This document shows, in pieces, positions 1 to 10,837 of a stretch of DNA of 64,000 bases (the first letter of the stretch is position 1; each line of letters opens with the position of its first letter). The stretch lies in the NCBI RefSeq assembly GCF_018991925.1, contig NW_024732238.1:7954642-8018641 (forward strand). Direction: 5' to 3'. Source of the stretch: Homarus americanus (Eukaryota > Arthropoda > Malacostraca > Decapoda > Nephropidae). The notes beneath the pieces are model-generated. The model was not told where the DNA came from. It saw only the letters and a list, made by a program, of their open reading frames with translations, and made no database searches. A program made the position numbers and the translations under genes.

Positions 1-644
1 TGATTCTAACTAAATTTATAATGCCGACAGGTTTTAGACTAAGAGTTATCGTTGGTGTTATATCAAGTTACTGCATTCGCTTTATGCGAAAAACCTGTGT
101 CTTTACCTGAGGTCTGTCCCAACAAGTACCAAGACAAGACCTGAAATTATTAGAATTTATACAGTTTACAAATTGCAGAGTTCATTTTCTTGTTCAACTA
201 TTCAGATACAGACAACAAGGTATCAGCTTCTACTGAATTTTACAGTCAAAGGCAATAATGATCAAAGGCAGTCTTACATGAACTCTGTAAAAATCCTAAG
301 TGGTCATTATGCCATAAGCATAAATAGTACCTTTCAGGTTAACCAAACTGTACATACAAACTAGATATGGCTGGCATAACCAGGGCCATTCATTGAGAGT
401 CCCATTTCTCTCCTCCTCTTTCACTACAAAATCACTAGCTTCTTCCTCCAAAAATGTCTGCTAGCTTTCTCCACTCAGCACATTTAAGTGTCTATGGCAT
501 AACATGGTCTCAATTCATTAACATTTACTGACACCTTCCATGCAATACTTTATGTTTCACTGCTGGAATTCACAAAACCCAATAGTGTGTGTAATCACAA
601 TATGACTGGAAGCTTCAGGCTTTGGGAGATATTATTTTATTGAC
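1..644. other. Region 3' of RYBP, possible 3'UTR and flank
   Basis: AT-rich sequence downstream of the RYBP stop codon on the minus strand. Apart from the AATAAA complement at 636-641, no other canonical poly(A) signal was seen on this strand. No convincing protein-coding segment, RNA gene or transposon end is recognised. If the early signal is not used, the 3'UTR continues off the window edge. Confidence 0.4.
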
Positions 645-885
645 CTAAGAACTTCGCGATTCAGTTGTTATATCACCATTACGTGTGTCTGTCGAAGCAT
701 CCGAGATGGACCCTGCTTCCGAGGATGACATGATCTGGGACGTATCACCGTTTGTAGTTGCTGAACTATTTCCGGAAGATGTTTTACGTTGCTTCGGTTG
801 GAACTCTGTGATGATGACTGTGACATTGTTTACTGTGACTGCATTATGTTGTGCAGTGCTTCTATCTACATTCTTCAATCTTGGT
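645..885 (-). CDS. RYBP: RYBP/YAF2 homologue, last coding exon (RING1B/CBX-binding region)
   Basis: Terminal coding exon of a RING1- and YY1-binding protein, a nuclear adaptor of non-canonical Polycomb repressive complex 1. On the minus strand it opens with [12 protein letters not shown] and continues through [16 protein letters not shown]. This is the hallmark C-terminal segment of RYBP/YAF2, which forms the beta-hairpin that binds RING1B and CBX proteins. A Ser/Thr-rich tail follows, ending ESRSS and a TAG stop at 645-647. The acceptor is a pyrimidine-rich tract ending TTTCCAG, with AG at 887-886. The first base (885) is the third base of an Arg codon begun in the exon at 3289-3414, so phases match exactly. 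Exon length is 241 nt (79 codons plus stop). The open frame extends upstream to 929 but that part is intron. An AATAAA (636-641 complement) lies only 4 nt past the stop; the true poly(A) site may lie further downstream. Family assignment is from recognised protein similarity, not a search. Confidence 0.93.
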
Positions 886-1329
886 CTGGAAATAAAAAAT
901 AAGGTGTTGAGACATGATTCTGTTTCCAATTGGAGAAATAGAATCTTCTAGATGGAAAAAATAACAGAGGGCTTATGTTCTTTTCTTAAGTGGTGGTTGT
1001 TTTTCATTGGCCTTTTTTACACTTTTAGTGGTAGTAGGTAGTAGACAGCTACCAAACAGGGAGGTACTACCGCCTGGGAAGATATTGGAAGCTTAATGTG
1101 TTGTCTAATGGTAGACCCTGCTGCTATAAGGCTTCACAAAAATTGTGACGAAGTCCCAGGTTGCTGATCTGTCTTTCTGCCTCATTTACACACAATTGCA
1201 GGGTTTCAATTGTTTCTTTTACAACACAATATACTGTACATATATCGTTTCTCACTATTGATTTTTTTTTATTTCTTTATGGTTATTTATTAATATTGTT
1301 ACAGTGTTGTCATTACAATAAGTACTTGT

Positions 1330-2317
1330 TTAATGTCATCCCACTTAACGTTGTTTCGGTACTACGTCGCTGAATTTTAGAGACCAAAAATTTGTTTAAC
1401 GTACCAGTGATCTGATACTACATCGTTTTGCGTGATCACAGACTACTTTCTACGGCGCATCAGCCACTCTTGTCTGGCTGCGCTACGCTCTCGGCTCGGC
1501 GCGCTGCCCTCACTCGCGGAACGTCACAGCGTCCCCAAGTGACAACAAGCCAGCCTCTGTTACGACTTCACATCATTCGTGTGTGCTTAAGTGCTTCTGC
1601 TCTAAAACTGTACTCTAACCATTCAAAATGGCTTCCAAGAGCCCATCAAGTGCTACTGATGCTAGTGTAGTGAAGAGGCAATGTAAGACCATTACCCTTG
1701 CTACAAAAATGAATGCATGGACCCGATTTGAAAAAGGGGAACTCCGCTGTGCTTGGTCTAACCCCCACAACGGTGTGTACTATCCGGACCAACACAGCAT
1801 TGATGACAGTCTTGGTTGTTACACCAAGATCTATAAGGAGAAGAAGATGAGTAACACCAAGCAGTCAACATTGGATTAATTTTCTCGTTGCGGGACGGCA
1901 GAAGCTTCTTCAAAACAGCCGGCAGCCGAGGAGGAGCAACCAACAGCAGCGGAGGAACCCCAGTCAGAGCAGGAGGAGGAGGCAGCCGCAGAATCTCGGT
2001 GACTCGCCACCCTCCTCCTCCGCTCCTGCCCTCCTCCTCTCCCGCCCTCCTCCTCCTTCGCTCCACTACCCACCACACACTTGCTCTACCACCTCCACCC
2101 ATCGGTGAGTACCAATACAAACTTAGTACTGTAGTTCTATATACTATTCTCTATAGAAATGGCAATAATTGTTTGTATATGTAACCTTTTTCATGGGGGC
2201 AAAGGGAGGCTCAGAAATGTAACTCCCGTAATTTATCTGTTTCTTATGGGGAAATACTGATCCGCTTAACGTCACATTTTCAGGAACGTAACCCCGATGT
2301 TAAGTGAGGGCCCCCTG
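1330..2317 (+). mobile_element. Tigger-type DNA transposon, internally deleted, inserted in R1
   Basis: The right end reads CGATGTTAAGTGAGGGCC then CCCTG followed by TA (2318-2319). Its complement begins CAGGGGGCCCTCACTTAACA. The left end is diverged (CATCCCACTTAACGTTG near 1337-1353), so the exact start is approximate. The interior holds a fused remnant of a transposase N-terminus and C-terminus (1628-1879). Related ends occur at 34925-34962 and 41115-41163. Confidence 0.7.
1628..1879 (+). pseudogene. Tigger transposase remnant, N- and C-terminal ends fused
   Basis: Eighty-three codons starting MASKSPSSATDASVVKRQ. The first third resembles the basic start of a CENP-B/Tigger-type helix-turn-helix (KRQCKTITLATKMNAW). 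The last part (DDSLGCYTKIYKEKKMSNTK then QSTLD) resembles the C-terminal end of Tigger-like transposases, where KEKK and a TLD motif are common. The whole DDE catalytic domain between them is absent, giving a short internally deleted derivative. After the TAA at 1877-1879 a Glu-rich reading continues in the GGAGGAGGAG-rich segment. Function as a protein is unlikely. The family assignment is inference from short similarity. Confidence 0.5.
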
Positions 2318-2422
2318 TATTATTGTTGTCATTATTATTTTATTTTTATTTCTTATTATAATTTTTATTTTCTATTAATTATTACACAGTATTATTTTAT
2401 TTTTAACCCTGAGGCCCGGGAT

Positions 2423-2473
2423 GACGTTCCAGAACGTCTGACTAGCGCGTCCCGGGTGACGTTCCAGAACGTC
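2423..2473. promoter_or_regulatory. Two identical heat-shock-element-like palindromes
   Basis: GACGTTCCAGAACGTC occurs twice (2423-2438 and 2458-2473), 35 bp apart, each next to a CCCGGG. Each is a 7-bp inverted repeat around a CA centre and contains TTCnnGAA, the tail-to-tail heat-shock-factor half-site pair. They sit between the last two RYBP exons. Binding is not shown; a short tandem duplication of unknown role is the alternative. Confidence 0.4.
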
Positions 2474-2731
2474 GACCTATTCCAGCAATTTAGTATTATT
2501 ATTAATATTATTATTATTTTTTAATTATTTTTGGAAAACTTGATTTTTTCCTCAATTTAACCCTGCGCGGGGGATACTGCCAGCAGCACCCTAACCCGGA
2601 GCATAAGGGTTAATGTTGTACAGTATTTTCATTATAATTTTTATTTACTATGAATTATTATTATTATTACTGCATTACATTTTCGCCCCCCAGGCCCGGG
2701 TGGGCTAATCCCCGTAAAAAACAAACAAAGA

Positions 2732-3288
2732 ACACAGCAGATCACTCATAACCGACAGTATTTCTTTATATTTATCGACAATGGTTTCCCATCTACAGTA
2801 CCTTTCTCCTTTTCATCTTTCCCTCTCACTACATTCCGAGATAATTACGGTATACTTTATTATTTATTTTTTATTTTACTCCAAAATATGTAATTTGAAG
2901 ACCTATTTAACTGATAGGAATAGTATTTTAATTTTCCTAGCTTTCTGAACACTGGTGTAGGACCTTCATATTTTGATGGTGTGGTGATGGCTGGTTGCTG
3001 AAATGTTTGGCAACCTGTTTTGAATAAGTGACACAAAGACATAATTGATATACAGATACGAAGTGATGTTCCAAAAGGAAATTGTACAAAAATTAAATAC
3101 AATACAGAATCCTGTTACCCAGCAAGGAAAAAATTTTATAAGAAAAGGATCTTTAAAAGAGGACTTATTTTAGACTGAATACTGAAGATATTAAAATGGT
3201 GACCGAGAGAAAGTTTGAGTATGTGTTAAAGTTGGATAACATCAATGCGGCGAAGATTCTGTTGTTTGAGGATCTGTTTAAAACTAAC
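2732..3288. other. RYBP intron sequence, no recognised element
   Basis: Unique-looking AT-rich intron sequence up to the donor at 3288. No transposon termini or coding similarity is recognised. Confidence 0.5.
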
Positions 3289-3414
3289 CTTCCTTTCTGT
3301 AGGTTACGACCTTCACCTTTCCGTTCTCGATCCTTTCTCTCTGATTTCTTCACTTTAGGAGGTACAACTTGTGCTACTTGTGCTGCCACTAACTCAGCAT
3401 TCAAACGAGGTTTC
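3289..3414 (-). CDS. RYBP: RYBP/YAF2 homologue, internal exon (basic linker)
   Basis: Internal exon of the RYBP homologue, 126 nt. It encodes KPRLNAELVAAQVAQVVPPK followed by a Lys/Arg/Glu-rich stretch, matching the segment directly after the zinc finger in RYBP/YAF2 (human KPRINSQLVAQQVAQ-like). The acceptor reads GTTTTCCAG on the minus strand (AG at 3416-3415). The donor is GTTAGT starting at 3288. The first base completes an Arg codon (AG|G) from the zinc-finger exon, and the last two bases (AG) begin an Arg codon completed by base 885 of the last exon (AG|A). The intron to the last exon is 2403 nt and contains a Tigger relic plus two heat-shock-element-like palindromes. The linker is much shorter than in vertebrate RYBP, as is usual in arthropod homologues. 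Confidence is high because similarity and both splice phases agree. Confidence 0.92.
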
Positions 3415-3942
3415 CTGGAAAACATGACAAAAAGTCGATACAGATACATGGTAATTTGAAATAAAAGTAAGGTTTTTGAAATGAGGATTAAAACTTCCCT
3501 TATCAAAAAGCCTAATGAGTACCCCCCAAGGCCGTCTTAATGAGTGGGCTGTCTGATGGTTGCAATGCAGCAAATCACTGTACAAGTAAGGTGAAGTCAC
3601 ACATATTTCATCAAAGGAGAGTAGCGTACAAATAGACCTTAACAATCACATGGGTTAAGTTCTTGGAAAGTGCTGTGAATTTCAAAGGCACAGATGTTAA
3701 TACCTCAACCTTATGTAAGAACACAAGTTAGGGACCACACCAATGGCAAAGTAGAGGAAAATTCAATATATAAAAATAAAAATCAAGTTACTATACTAAA
3801 TGTTAAATAATACTTCCTTGAGATAAATGTATAGTATATATCAGGTCCCTAAGAGAGAGCTCAGGTTCTCAACTGGCTCAGCCATGTTAATATTGTTATT
3901 ATTATCCACTCTGTATCTGTGTTTTTCTGGCTAAATAAACTA
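3415..3942. other. RYBP intron sequence adjoining the linker-exon acceptor
   Basis: Holds the splice acceptor (3416-3415 on the minus strand) with a T-rich tract upstream of it. Otherwise it shows no recognised gene or repeat end. A short ATT run lies near 3889-3904. Confidence 0.5.
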
Positions 3943-4131
3943 CAGGTTGTACCTCTCTAGTCCGGCAACCTCGGGACCTGACCGGTGCCGGACCATGGAA
4001 ATTTCCGGACCATGGAAATTCACCCTTTTCCTGGATAGATAGTGACTTGTGCATACACTTGGAAGCAATAGCACCTCTTTCACTGCTTCGTGGTCTCTTT
4101 GAAGACATATTGAAGGGTTAAATGTTGTACA

Positions 4132-5400
4132 GTAGGTTCTCAAATTTCGCGAGTTTTTAATTCGACGTTTTTATTTGGACCAAAAAAAAAAAAAACCTGC
4201 GCAATTTAAAATTTTGACGACGGAAACTCGAATTTTGACGGGTTTGAGCGGCCCGCCAATGTTCAGACGTGCACAATTGTGTAAACAGCGTCATTTCTCT
4301 ATGTACAAACCATTCATTATTGTTTATTACTGAATGTCTTTTCAATTGAATTAATGTTTATGTGTGCAAAATAAACAATACAATGCATTAATAATACGTA
4401 GAATATTAAAACACACGAGGAGACGAGACAGCATTGTTTTCGTTGTTTACAAATCCAGTGATTGACTGGTTCTACATATAAAACTGAAGAAAATAAGACC
4501 CTGGTTGTAGCTGTAGTAAAATTAAAATGGTTGTTTTAAGTACTGTAATGTTTATTTAATGTTAATAAATGGAACAATGGAAGTACACCTAGACCCCGAC
4601 TTACGACTACGTGGACTTACGACCGCCTCAGATATAGATAATAAAAAAAAAAAAAAAAAAAAAAATTAAATGACACACGCATTTTCTATACCGAAACGTT
4701 TCCAGTTAATGTAGTCTCCATGTATAATTAGAAAATTATGGGGGCCCCGTGTGCATTCAGCTGACTACATTTAAGGTAAGTGCTCAGTCACACTGTATCC
4801 ATTCCTCATTATTTATTACTTTTACTGTACTGTATCCATTCATCATTATTTTTTACGTTTAGTGTACTGTATTTCATTGTAGATTTTTAATTTTTTTTTG
4901 AAATAAAAAAATAAAATAAATAAATAAATTTGAATTTTTTTTTTTTGAAAATTTTGAATTTTTTTATCTATGTCGGACTTACGACCTGGATTTGGGTCCC
5001 TAACCCCGTCGTAAGTCGGGGTCTAGGTGTAGTTAACCATTAATGGTTAAAAAAAGGAGAGATCGCTTATGTAAGTGCGCACATGGAAAACATATCGTCA
5101 TTACTCGACATAAGAATATGAAAGCAACACCTATTTACTGTTCATTTATATTTTAATTAATGTTTCTGAATTAAAAAATAAAATTCTACCCACCAGTGGT
5201 GGTAAAGTTGAAAACATAAAGACAGCCAATGTTGTTGTGTGTTTTTACTCGGATGACGAAGTTGCCAAGCCACCAGGTTCAACTCTAGCTGAAGCTGTAG
5301 AACATAAGAAGTTTTCTGTGTTGTTTTTAGTTTTTATTTAACTTTATCTGTTATTTTCGTTGGTTTATTAGGATGTTGCTTTATTACAGATAGTAATTCA
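4132..5400 (+). repeat. CAGTAGGTTCTCAAA-family element arm, nested
   Basis: This arm matches, segment by segment, the left arm at 15522-15678 plus 19724-20335 and the inverted arm at 20340-20810. Shared marks include TTTCGCGAGTTTTTAATTC, GAGCGGCCCGCCAA and CCCACCAGTGGTGGTAAAG. The right terminus equivalent to 20785-20810 is not found, so this copy is one-armed or truncated; the end coordinate is approximate. Confidence 0.65.
4586..5029 (+). mobile_element. 444-bp MITE, internal-deletion derivative of the Tigger at 22932-25326
   Basis: Ends CACCTAGACCCCGACTTACG and CGTAAGTCGGGGTCTAGGTG with TA on both sides (4584-4585, 5030-5031). The first ~120 bp match the left end of the Tigger at 22932 up to CCGAAACGTTTCC. 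The remainder matches its right end from the AGTCTCCATGTAT segment onward. About 1.9 kb holding the transposase has been lost at that junction. A near-empty equivalent of the insertion site is seen at about 19970-19990. Confidence 0.88.
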
Positions 5401-5532
5401 CCAAAAAAGTAGGGTAAATAAGGCCAAATTTAGCCAAACATCGAAAGTACTAAACTCAAATTAATTTTCTCCATGGGCAAACTAAAATCGTTCCAGACTA
5501 CAGAATGCTGGACTAGAGAGGTACAACCTGTA

Positions 5533-5857
5533 TTTCAATTCAATTCAGATGATAAATCTCATAATGTTGAAGAGTACATCTGTATACATGGCAACCTGAT
5601 GAATTAATAAATGGCTTTTGTGATGAAGAATGTTTGCATTCTAACAAAAATATCATGCAAATAAAATTTCATTTGCCTCTTTAGTACTGAGCAAGTAGTA
5701 TGATGTGACAGAGATTATCACAGCCTTATAATAGTAAAAGCAACAAAATTACTGTAAACTCTACGTGACCTTGAGTATGGGGATTCCAGTGTATTCTGTC
5801 TATGAAAAATTACCTTGTGCAAGATTTATGAGCACAGTAGTGATGGGACATCTTAAG
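5533..5857. other. RYBP intron, no recognised feature
   Basis: AT-rich spacer between the TIR element and the minisatellite. No gene, RNA or transposon end was seen. Confidence 0.5.
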
Positions 5858-8800
5858 TCAGTGAGTGACCCTCCATCTCAGTGAGCAGTACAAGTGACCA
5901 TCCATCTCAGTGAGCTGTATGAGTGACCATTCACCTCAGTGAGCTACATGAGTGACCCTCCACCTCCGTGAGCTACATGAGTGACCCTCCACCTCAGTGA
6001 GCAGTACAAGTGACCATCCATCTCAGTGAGCTGTATGAGTGACCATTCACCTCAGTGAGCTACATGAGAGACCCTCCACCTCCGTGAGCTACATGAGTGA
6101 CCCTCCACCTCAGTGAGCTACATGAGAGACCCTCCACCTCCGTGAGCTACATGAGTGACCCTCCACCTCAGTGAGCTACATGAGTGACCCTTCACCTCCG
6201 TGAGCTACATGAGTGATCCTCCACCTCAGTGAGCTACATGAGTGACCCTCCACCTCAGTGAGTTACACGAGTGACCCTCCACCTCAGTAAGCTACACGAG
6301 TGACCCTCCACCTCAGTGAGCTACACGAGTGACCCTCCACCTCAGTGAGCTACACGAGTGACCCTCCCACCTCAGTGAGCTACATGAGTTGACCTCCACC
6401 TCAGTGAGCCATGAGTGACCCTCCACCTCCAGTGAGCTACAGGTGACCCTCCACCTCCCGTGAGCCATGGTGACCCTCCACCTCAGTGAGCATGAGTGAC
6501 CCTCCACACTCCGTGAGCTACATGAGTGACCCTCCACCTCAGTTACCTGTGTGACCCTCCACCTCAGTTACCTGTGAGTGATGACCCTCCACCTGAAGTG
6601 AGCTACATGGTGACCCCCTCCCACCTCCACCGACCCACATGGTGACCCTCCACCTCAGTGAGCTACATAGGTGACCCTCCACCTCAGTGAGCTACATGAG
6701 TGACCTCACACTCAGTGAGCTACATGAGTGACCCTCCACCTCAGTGAGCTACATGAGTGACCCTCCACCTCAGTGAGCTACATGAGTGACCCTCCACCTC
6801 AGTGAGCTACATGAGTGACCCTCCACCTCAGTGAGCTACATGAGTGACCCTCCACCTCAGTGAGCTACATGAGTGACCCTCCACCTCAGCGAGCTACACG
6901 AGTAACTCTCCACCTCAGCGAGCTACATGAGTGACCCTCCACCTCAGTTACCTGTATGAGTGACCCTCCACCTCAGTTACCTGTATGAGTGACCCTCCAT
7001 CTCAGTGAGCTGTATGAGTGACCATTCACCTTAGTGAGCTACATGAGTGACCCTCCACCTCAGTGAGCTACATGAGTAACTCTCCACCTCAGTGAGCTTC
7101 ATGAGTAACTCTCCACCTCAGTGAGCTACATAGGTGACCCTCCACCTCAGTGAGCTACACGAGTGACCCTCCACCTCAGTGAGCTACATGAGTGACCCTC
7201 CACCTCAGTTACCTGTATGAGTGACCCTCCACCTCAGTTACCTGTATGAGTGACCCTCCACCTCAGTTACCTGTATGAGTGACCCTCCACCTCAGTTACC
7301 TGTATGAGTGACGCTCCACCTCAGTTACCTGTATGAGTGACCCTCCACCTCAGTTACCTGTATGAGTGACCCTCCACCTCAGTTACCTGTATGAGTGACC
7401 CTCCACCTCAGTTACCTGTATGAGTGACCCTCCATCTCAGTGAGCTGTATGAGTGACCATTCACCTCAGTGAGCTACATGAGTGACTCTCCCCTTCAGTG
7501 AGCTACATGAGTGACTCTCCACAGTTACCTGTATGAGTGACCCTCCACCTCAGTGAGCTACATGAGTGACCCTCCACCTCAGTGAGCTACATGAGTGACC
7601 CTCCACAGTTACCTGTATGAGTGACCCTCCCTCAGTGAGCTTCCATGAGTGACCCTCCACCTCAGTGAGCCTACATGAGTGACCCTCCACCTCAGTGAGG
7701 CTACATGACCCTCACCTCAGTAGGCTACATGAGTGACCCTCCCACCTCAGTGAGCTTCATGAGTGACTCTCCTTCAGTGAGCTACAAGAGTGACCCTCCA
7801 CAGTTACCTGTATGAGTGACCCTCCAACTCCAGTGAGCTACATGAGTAACCTACACCTCAGTGAGAGCTACATGAGTGACCCTCCCACCTCCAGTGAGCT
7901 ACATGAGTGACCTCCACCTCCCAGTGAGCTACGAGTATCTCTCCCACCTCAGTGATATTTCCATGAGTGACCCTGCACAGTGCCTGTATGAGTGACCCTC
8001 CACCTCAGTGAGCTACATGAGTGACCCTCCACCTCAGTGAGCTACATGAGTGACCCTCCACCTCAGTGAGCTACATGAGTATCTCTCCACCTCAGTGAGC
8101 TACATCAGTGACCCTCCACCTCAGTGAGCTACATGAGTGACCCTCCACCTCAGTGAGCTACATGAGTATCTCTCCACCTCAGTGAGCTGTACGAGTGACC
8201 ATTCACCTCAGTGAGCTACATGAGTGACTCTCCCCTTCAGTGAGCTACATGAGTGACCCTCCACAGTTACCTGTATGAGTGACCCTCCACCTCAGTGAGC
8301 TACATGAGTGACCTTCCACCTCAGTGAGCTACATGAGTGACCAGGGCTGTGGAGTCGGAGTCGGAGTTGAGGAGTCGGAGGAAATTTCGGCTTGTGGAGT
8401 CGGAGTCGGTAAAATTGTCCAGACTCCGACTCCGACTGAAGCTATTCTGTTCCTAAGAACAAATATATGAACTCAGGCATATTCATTGCAGTGATTCCAC
8501 TGATCCCACTAATTTTCTTAAATTATTAAAATAATTTATTTCCATTTTATAAGCATTATTATGAATTTATTGTAGCAGGCACAGTATAGCACTATAATTT
8601 TGGACGATAGTCTCTTCTTTACCATTTGAAATTTTGAATTATATCAAATTTTGTTTCGTTGAAAACTGCACAGAGGCTCTCAGCTACAAAACAATTAGCT
8701 ACAACCTGTTTTTGGTAAGATTAAGGCAAATTTAATTTAATAACTTAATCATGTAAGGTTTATCCATTTTCCTTAATAAGGTATTCATTTCTTTAATGTA

Positions 8801-9864
8801 CATAAATATATAACTTTACTTTAAAAGGAATTGTAGGATCATCATTTAGATCCACATCAGATTATGAGCTTAAACAAAATTCATATGCTGAGATCGAACT
8901 TTTAGATATACATGTAAATGGTGTTTTCTAGTTAATATCTTGAATTCTTAATAAATTTATTTTTCTTTTGATTGAAACTTTGAAAGTCAAGCCTATCATC
9001 TTTTTGTAGTTCTTAAATATCGTCCAGATCATTAATAAAGCTGTAGCAGTATAGCCACGGTGTTTTACTTTTTACCTACGCAGGTTACAACATACAAATT
9101 ACAATTAGGATGGTAGAAATAGTTGTTACAAATAGGCCAAGGAGTCGGAGTCGGAAGCATAAAAATTTGAGGAGTCGGAGTCGAAGGTTTTGTCTTCGAC
9201 TCCACAGCCCTGTGAGTGACCCTCCACCTCAGTGAGCTACATGAGTGACCCTCCACCTCAGTGACCTGAATGAGTGACCCTCCACCTCAGTGAGCTACAT
9301 GAGTGACCCTCCACCTCAGTGAGCTACACGAGTGACCCTCCACCTCAGTGAGCTACACGAGTGACCCTCCACCTCAGTGAGCTACACGAGTGACCCTCCA
9401 CCTCAGTGAGCTACACGAGTGACCCTCCACCTCAGTGAGCTACACAGGCTGACCTCCACCTCAGTGAGGCTACAGGCCCTCCCTCCCAGTGAGCTACCAC
9501 AGGTGACCCCTCCTGTAGTGACCTGAATGGTGAGCCCTCCACCTCGGTGACCACGGTGACCCTCCCACCTCAGTGGGCTACATGAGTGACCCTCCACCTC
9601 CGTGGTACATGGGTGACCCTCCACCTCCGTGAGCTACATGAGTTACCCTCCACCTTAGTGACCTGAATGAGTGACCCTCCACCTCTGTGAGCTACATGAG
9701 TGACCCTCCACCTCAGTGAGCACATGAGTGACCCTCCACCTCAGTGAGCTACATGAGTGACCCTCCACCTCAGTGAGCTACACGAGTGACCCTCCACCTC
9801 AGTGAGCTACATGAGTGACCCTCCACCTCAGTGAGCTACATGAGTGACCCTCCACCTCAGTGGG
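5858..9864. repeat. 29-bp minisatellite, split by a hAT MITE
   Basis: Roughly 3.1 kb of tandem repeats with a 29-bp unit containing GAGCTACATGAGTGACC and CTCCACCTCAGT. Variant units (CAGTTACCTGTATGAGTGAC, GAGCTGTATGAGTGACCATT) are clustered, which indicates local unit amplification. A hAT MITE interrupts the array at 8342-9212. Patches near 6360-6660, 7620-7960 and 9440-9640 show many one-base insertions and losses, unlike the clean units beside them. Short reading frames on the minus strand are a by-product of the repeat. Confidence 0.95.
8342..9212. mobile_element. hAT-type MITE with 8-bp target duplication
   Basis: Ends CAGGGCTGTGGAGTCGGAGT and CGACTCCACAGCCCTG are terminal inverted repeats. 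Further GGAGTCGGAGTCGG repeats lie just inside both ends. The flanks carry a perfect 8-bp duplication TGAGTGAC (8334-8341 and 9213-9220), which is part of the minisatellite unit. The size (871 bp), the 8-bp duplication and the CAG...CTG ends indicate the hAT superfamily. The AT-rich interior has no transposase. Confidence 0.93.
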
Positions 9865-10140
9865 TCCATAGATTAAAATCAGTTATGTATTGTATTAACC
9901 ATGACCCCATAAAGAAGCTTAACACAGTTATTACAGGGCGAATATTTTAGTCAAATCTGCGTCCTTGTTGTACTGTATAAATATTTCTGGTGTGTGGGTA
10001 GTTACACAAAATGTCTTGTGGGCTGCATACAGTACATGGGCCACAGGTTGCCCAACACTACCTTAAGCGTGATTCTTGTGTAAAATGGTTATGTTATTCA
10101 CCGATTATTGTATTTAACTTAATTTCACTTTCTCATATGA
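9865..10140. other. RYBP intron spacer, no recognised feature
   Basis: Follows the minisatellite and ends in a short GAGA-rich run (10140-10160). Nothing else was recognised. Confidence 0.4.
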
Positions 10141-10159
10141 AAAGAGAGAAGAGAGAGAG

Positions 10160-10650
10160 ACCTAACCTAGCTTTACTTAACCTAATCTTAACCCAACCTA
10201 ACTTTACCTAACCAAACTTTACCTAACCAAACCTAACTTTAGTTAACCTAATCTTTACCTAACCTAACATTTACCTAACCGGTAATTATTCAGGACTAAC
10301 CTGCGGCCGAAATTGATAGAAAAAGAATATATAAATACCGGATATTCACTGTTTTGTTTATAATGGACACTGTTGTAGTTTGTGCAAATGTGTAAAAAAG
10401 AAATTAATATTTCTAAAATAAACAAAACTTAACATTTGTTGGTATGAAAACAGACCTAATCAACCTAACCAAACAACTCTACCTACCATAACTACTACTG
10501 TATATCAGAGCTCACTGATGAAAATAAAGTAAGAAAATAAACAGTAATACAAATAACTCATTTGCAGGTTAGTCCTATATATTAACCACCTAACCTAACC
10601 TAAACTAACCAAACCTTAACATGCCTTACCTAACCTAAACTATATTTAAA
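10160..10650. repeat. Degenerate CCTAA repeats (telomere-like, C-rich strand)
   Basis: Clusters of CCTAAC motifs separated by TTTA-type spacers occur at about 10160-10290, 10450-10485 and 10588-10640. CCTAA is the complement of the arthropod telomere unit TTAGG. The repeats are interrupted and not a perfect telomere array. Confidence 0.7.
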
Positions 10651-10837
10651 ATGCATAAAGGTTAAAATGTATAATAGTAGCATCCTAAGTTATGTTCATA
10701 TATCATTAACAGATTTATAGATATGTTGGAGAAAATTATCATGAAAAGTTTGTTATCTCTGCAAATGTATTTTTTTTAAATAAATTAAAATTTTTATAGA
10801 GAACTAAATTGTTTGTCATGTATGTTGCGACTTTCTT

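Larger units (their letters stand above)
1024..2731 (+). repeat. Interspersed repeat R1, copy 1, split by a Tigger relic
   Basis: The left part (1024-1331) begins with GTAGTAGACAGCTACCAAAC and contains CCCAGGTTGCTGATCTG. The right part (2318-2731) ends with a GGGCTAATCCCCGTAAAA tail. The same order of segments is seen uninterrupted at 34003-34410 and inverted at 34965-35263. The tail ending in an A-run suggests a retroposed element, possibly a LINE 3' end, but no coding remnant is recognised. It lies in the RYBP intron between the last two exons. Confidence 0.75.
3943..5530. mobile_element. Tigger-type TIR element with TA target duplication (CAGGTTGTACC family)
   Basis: Left end CAGGTTGTACCTCTCTAGTC and right end GACTAGAGAGGTACAACCTG form 21-bp perfect terminal inverted repeats, each flanked by TA (3941-3942, 5531-5532). 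These are the Tc1/mariner-pogo hallmarks. Length is 1588 bp including nested elements: a CAGTAGGTTCTCAAATTTCG element beginning about 4132, and the 444-bp MITE at 4586-5029. No intact transposase is present. The subterminal segment near 5430-5510 is repeated in reverse complement at about 15440-15520. Confidence 0.88.

Noticed and set aside
685..951. Plus-strand 88-codon frame with a hydrophobic segment
   Set aside because: It is antisense to the well-supported last exon of RYBP and crosses its splice acceptor.
1758..2120. Minus-strand Arg/Gly-rich frame
   Set aside because: Antisense of a GGAGGA-rich segment in a Tigger relic; no family similarity.
3394..3645. Minus-strand frame upstream of the RYBP linker exon
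   Set aside because: It is in another frame and reads mostly intron; splice signals show where the exon starts.
6313..9624. Minus-strand frames reading MEGHSCSSLRWRVT
   Set aside because: They are translations of the 29-bp minisatellite. The unit length is not a multiple of three and the frames appear only where indels keep them open.
5858..9864. CRISPR-like appearance of ~29-bp repeats
   Set aside because: Units are directly contiguous with no unique spacers, and the context is a eukaryotic intron.
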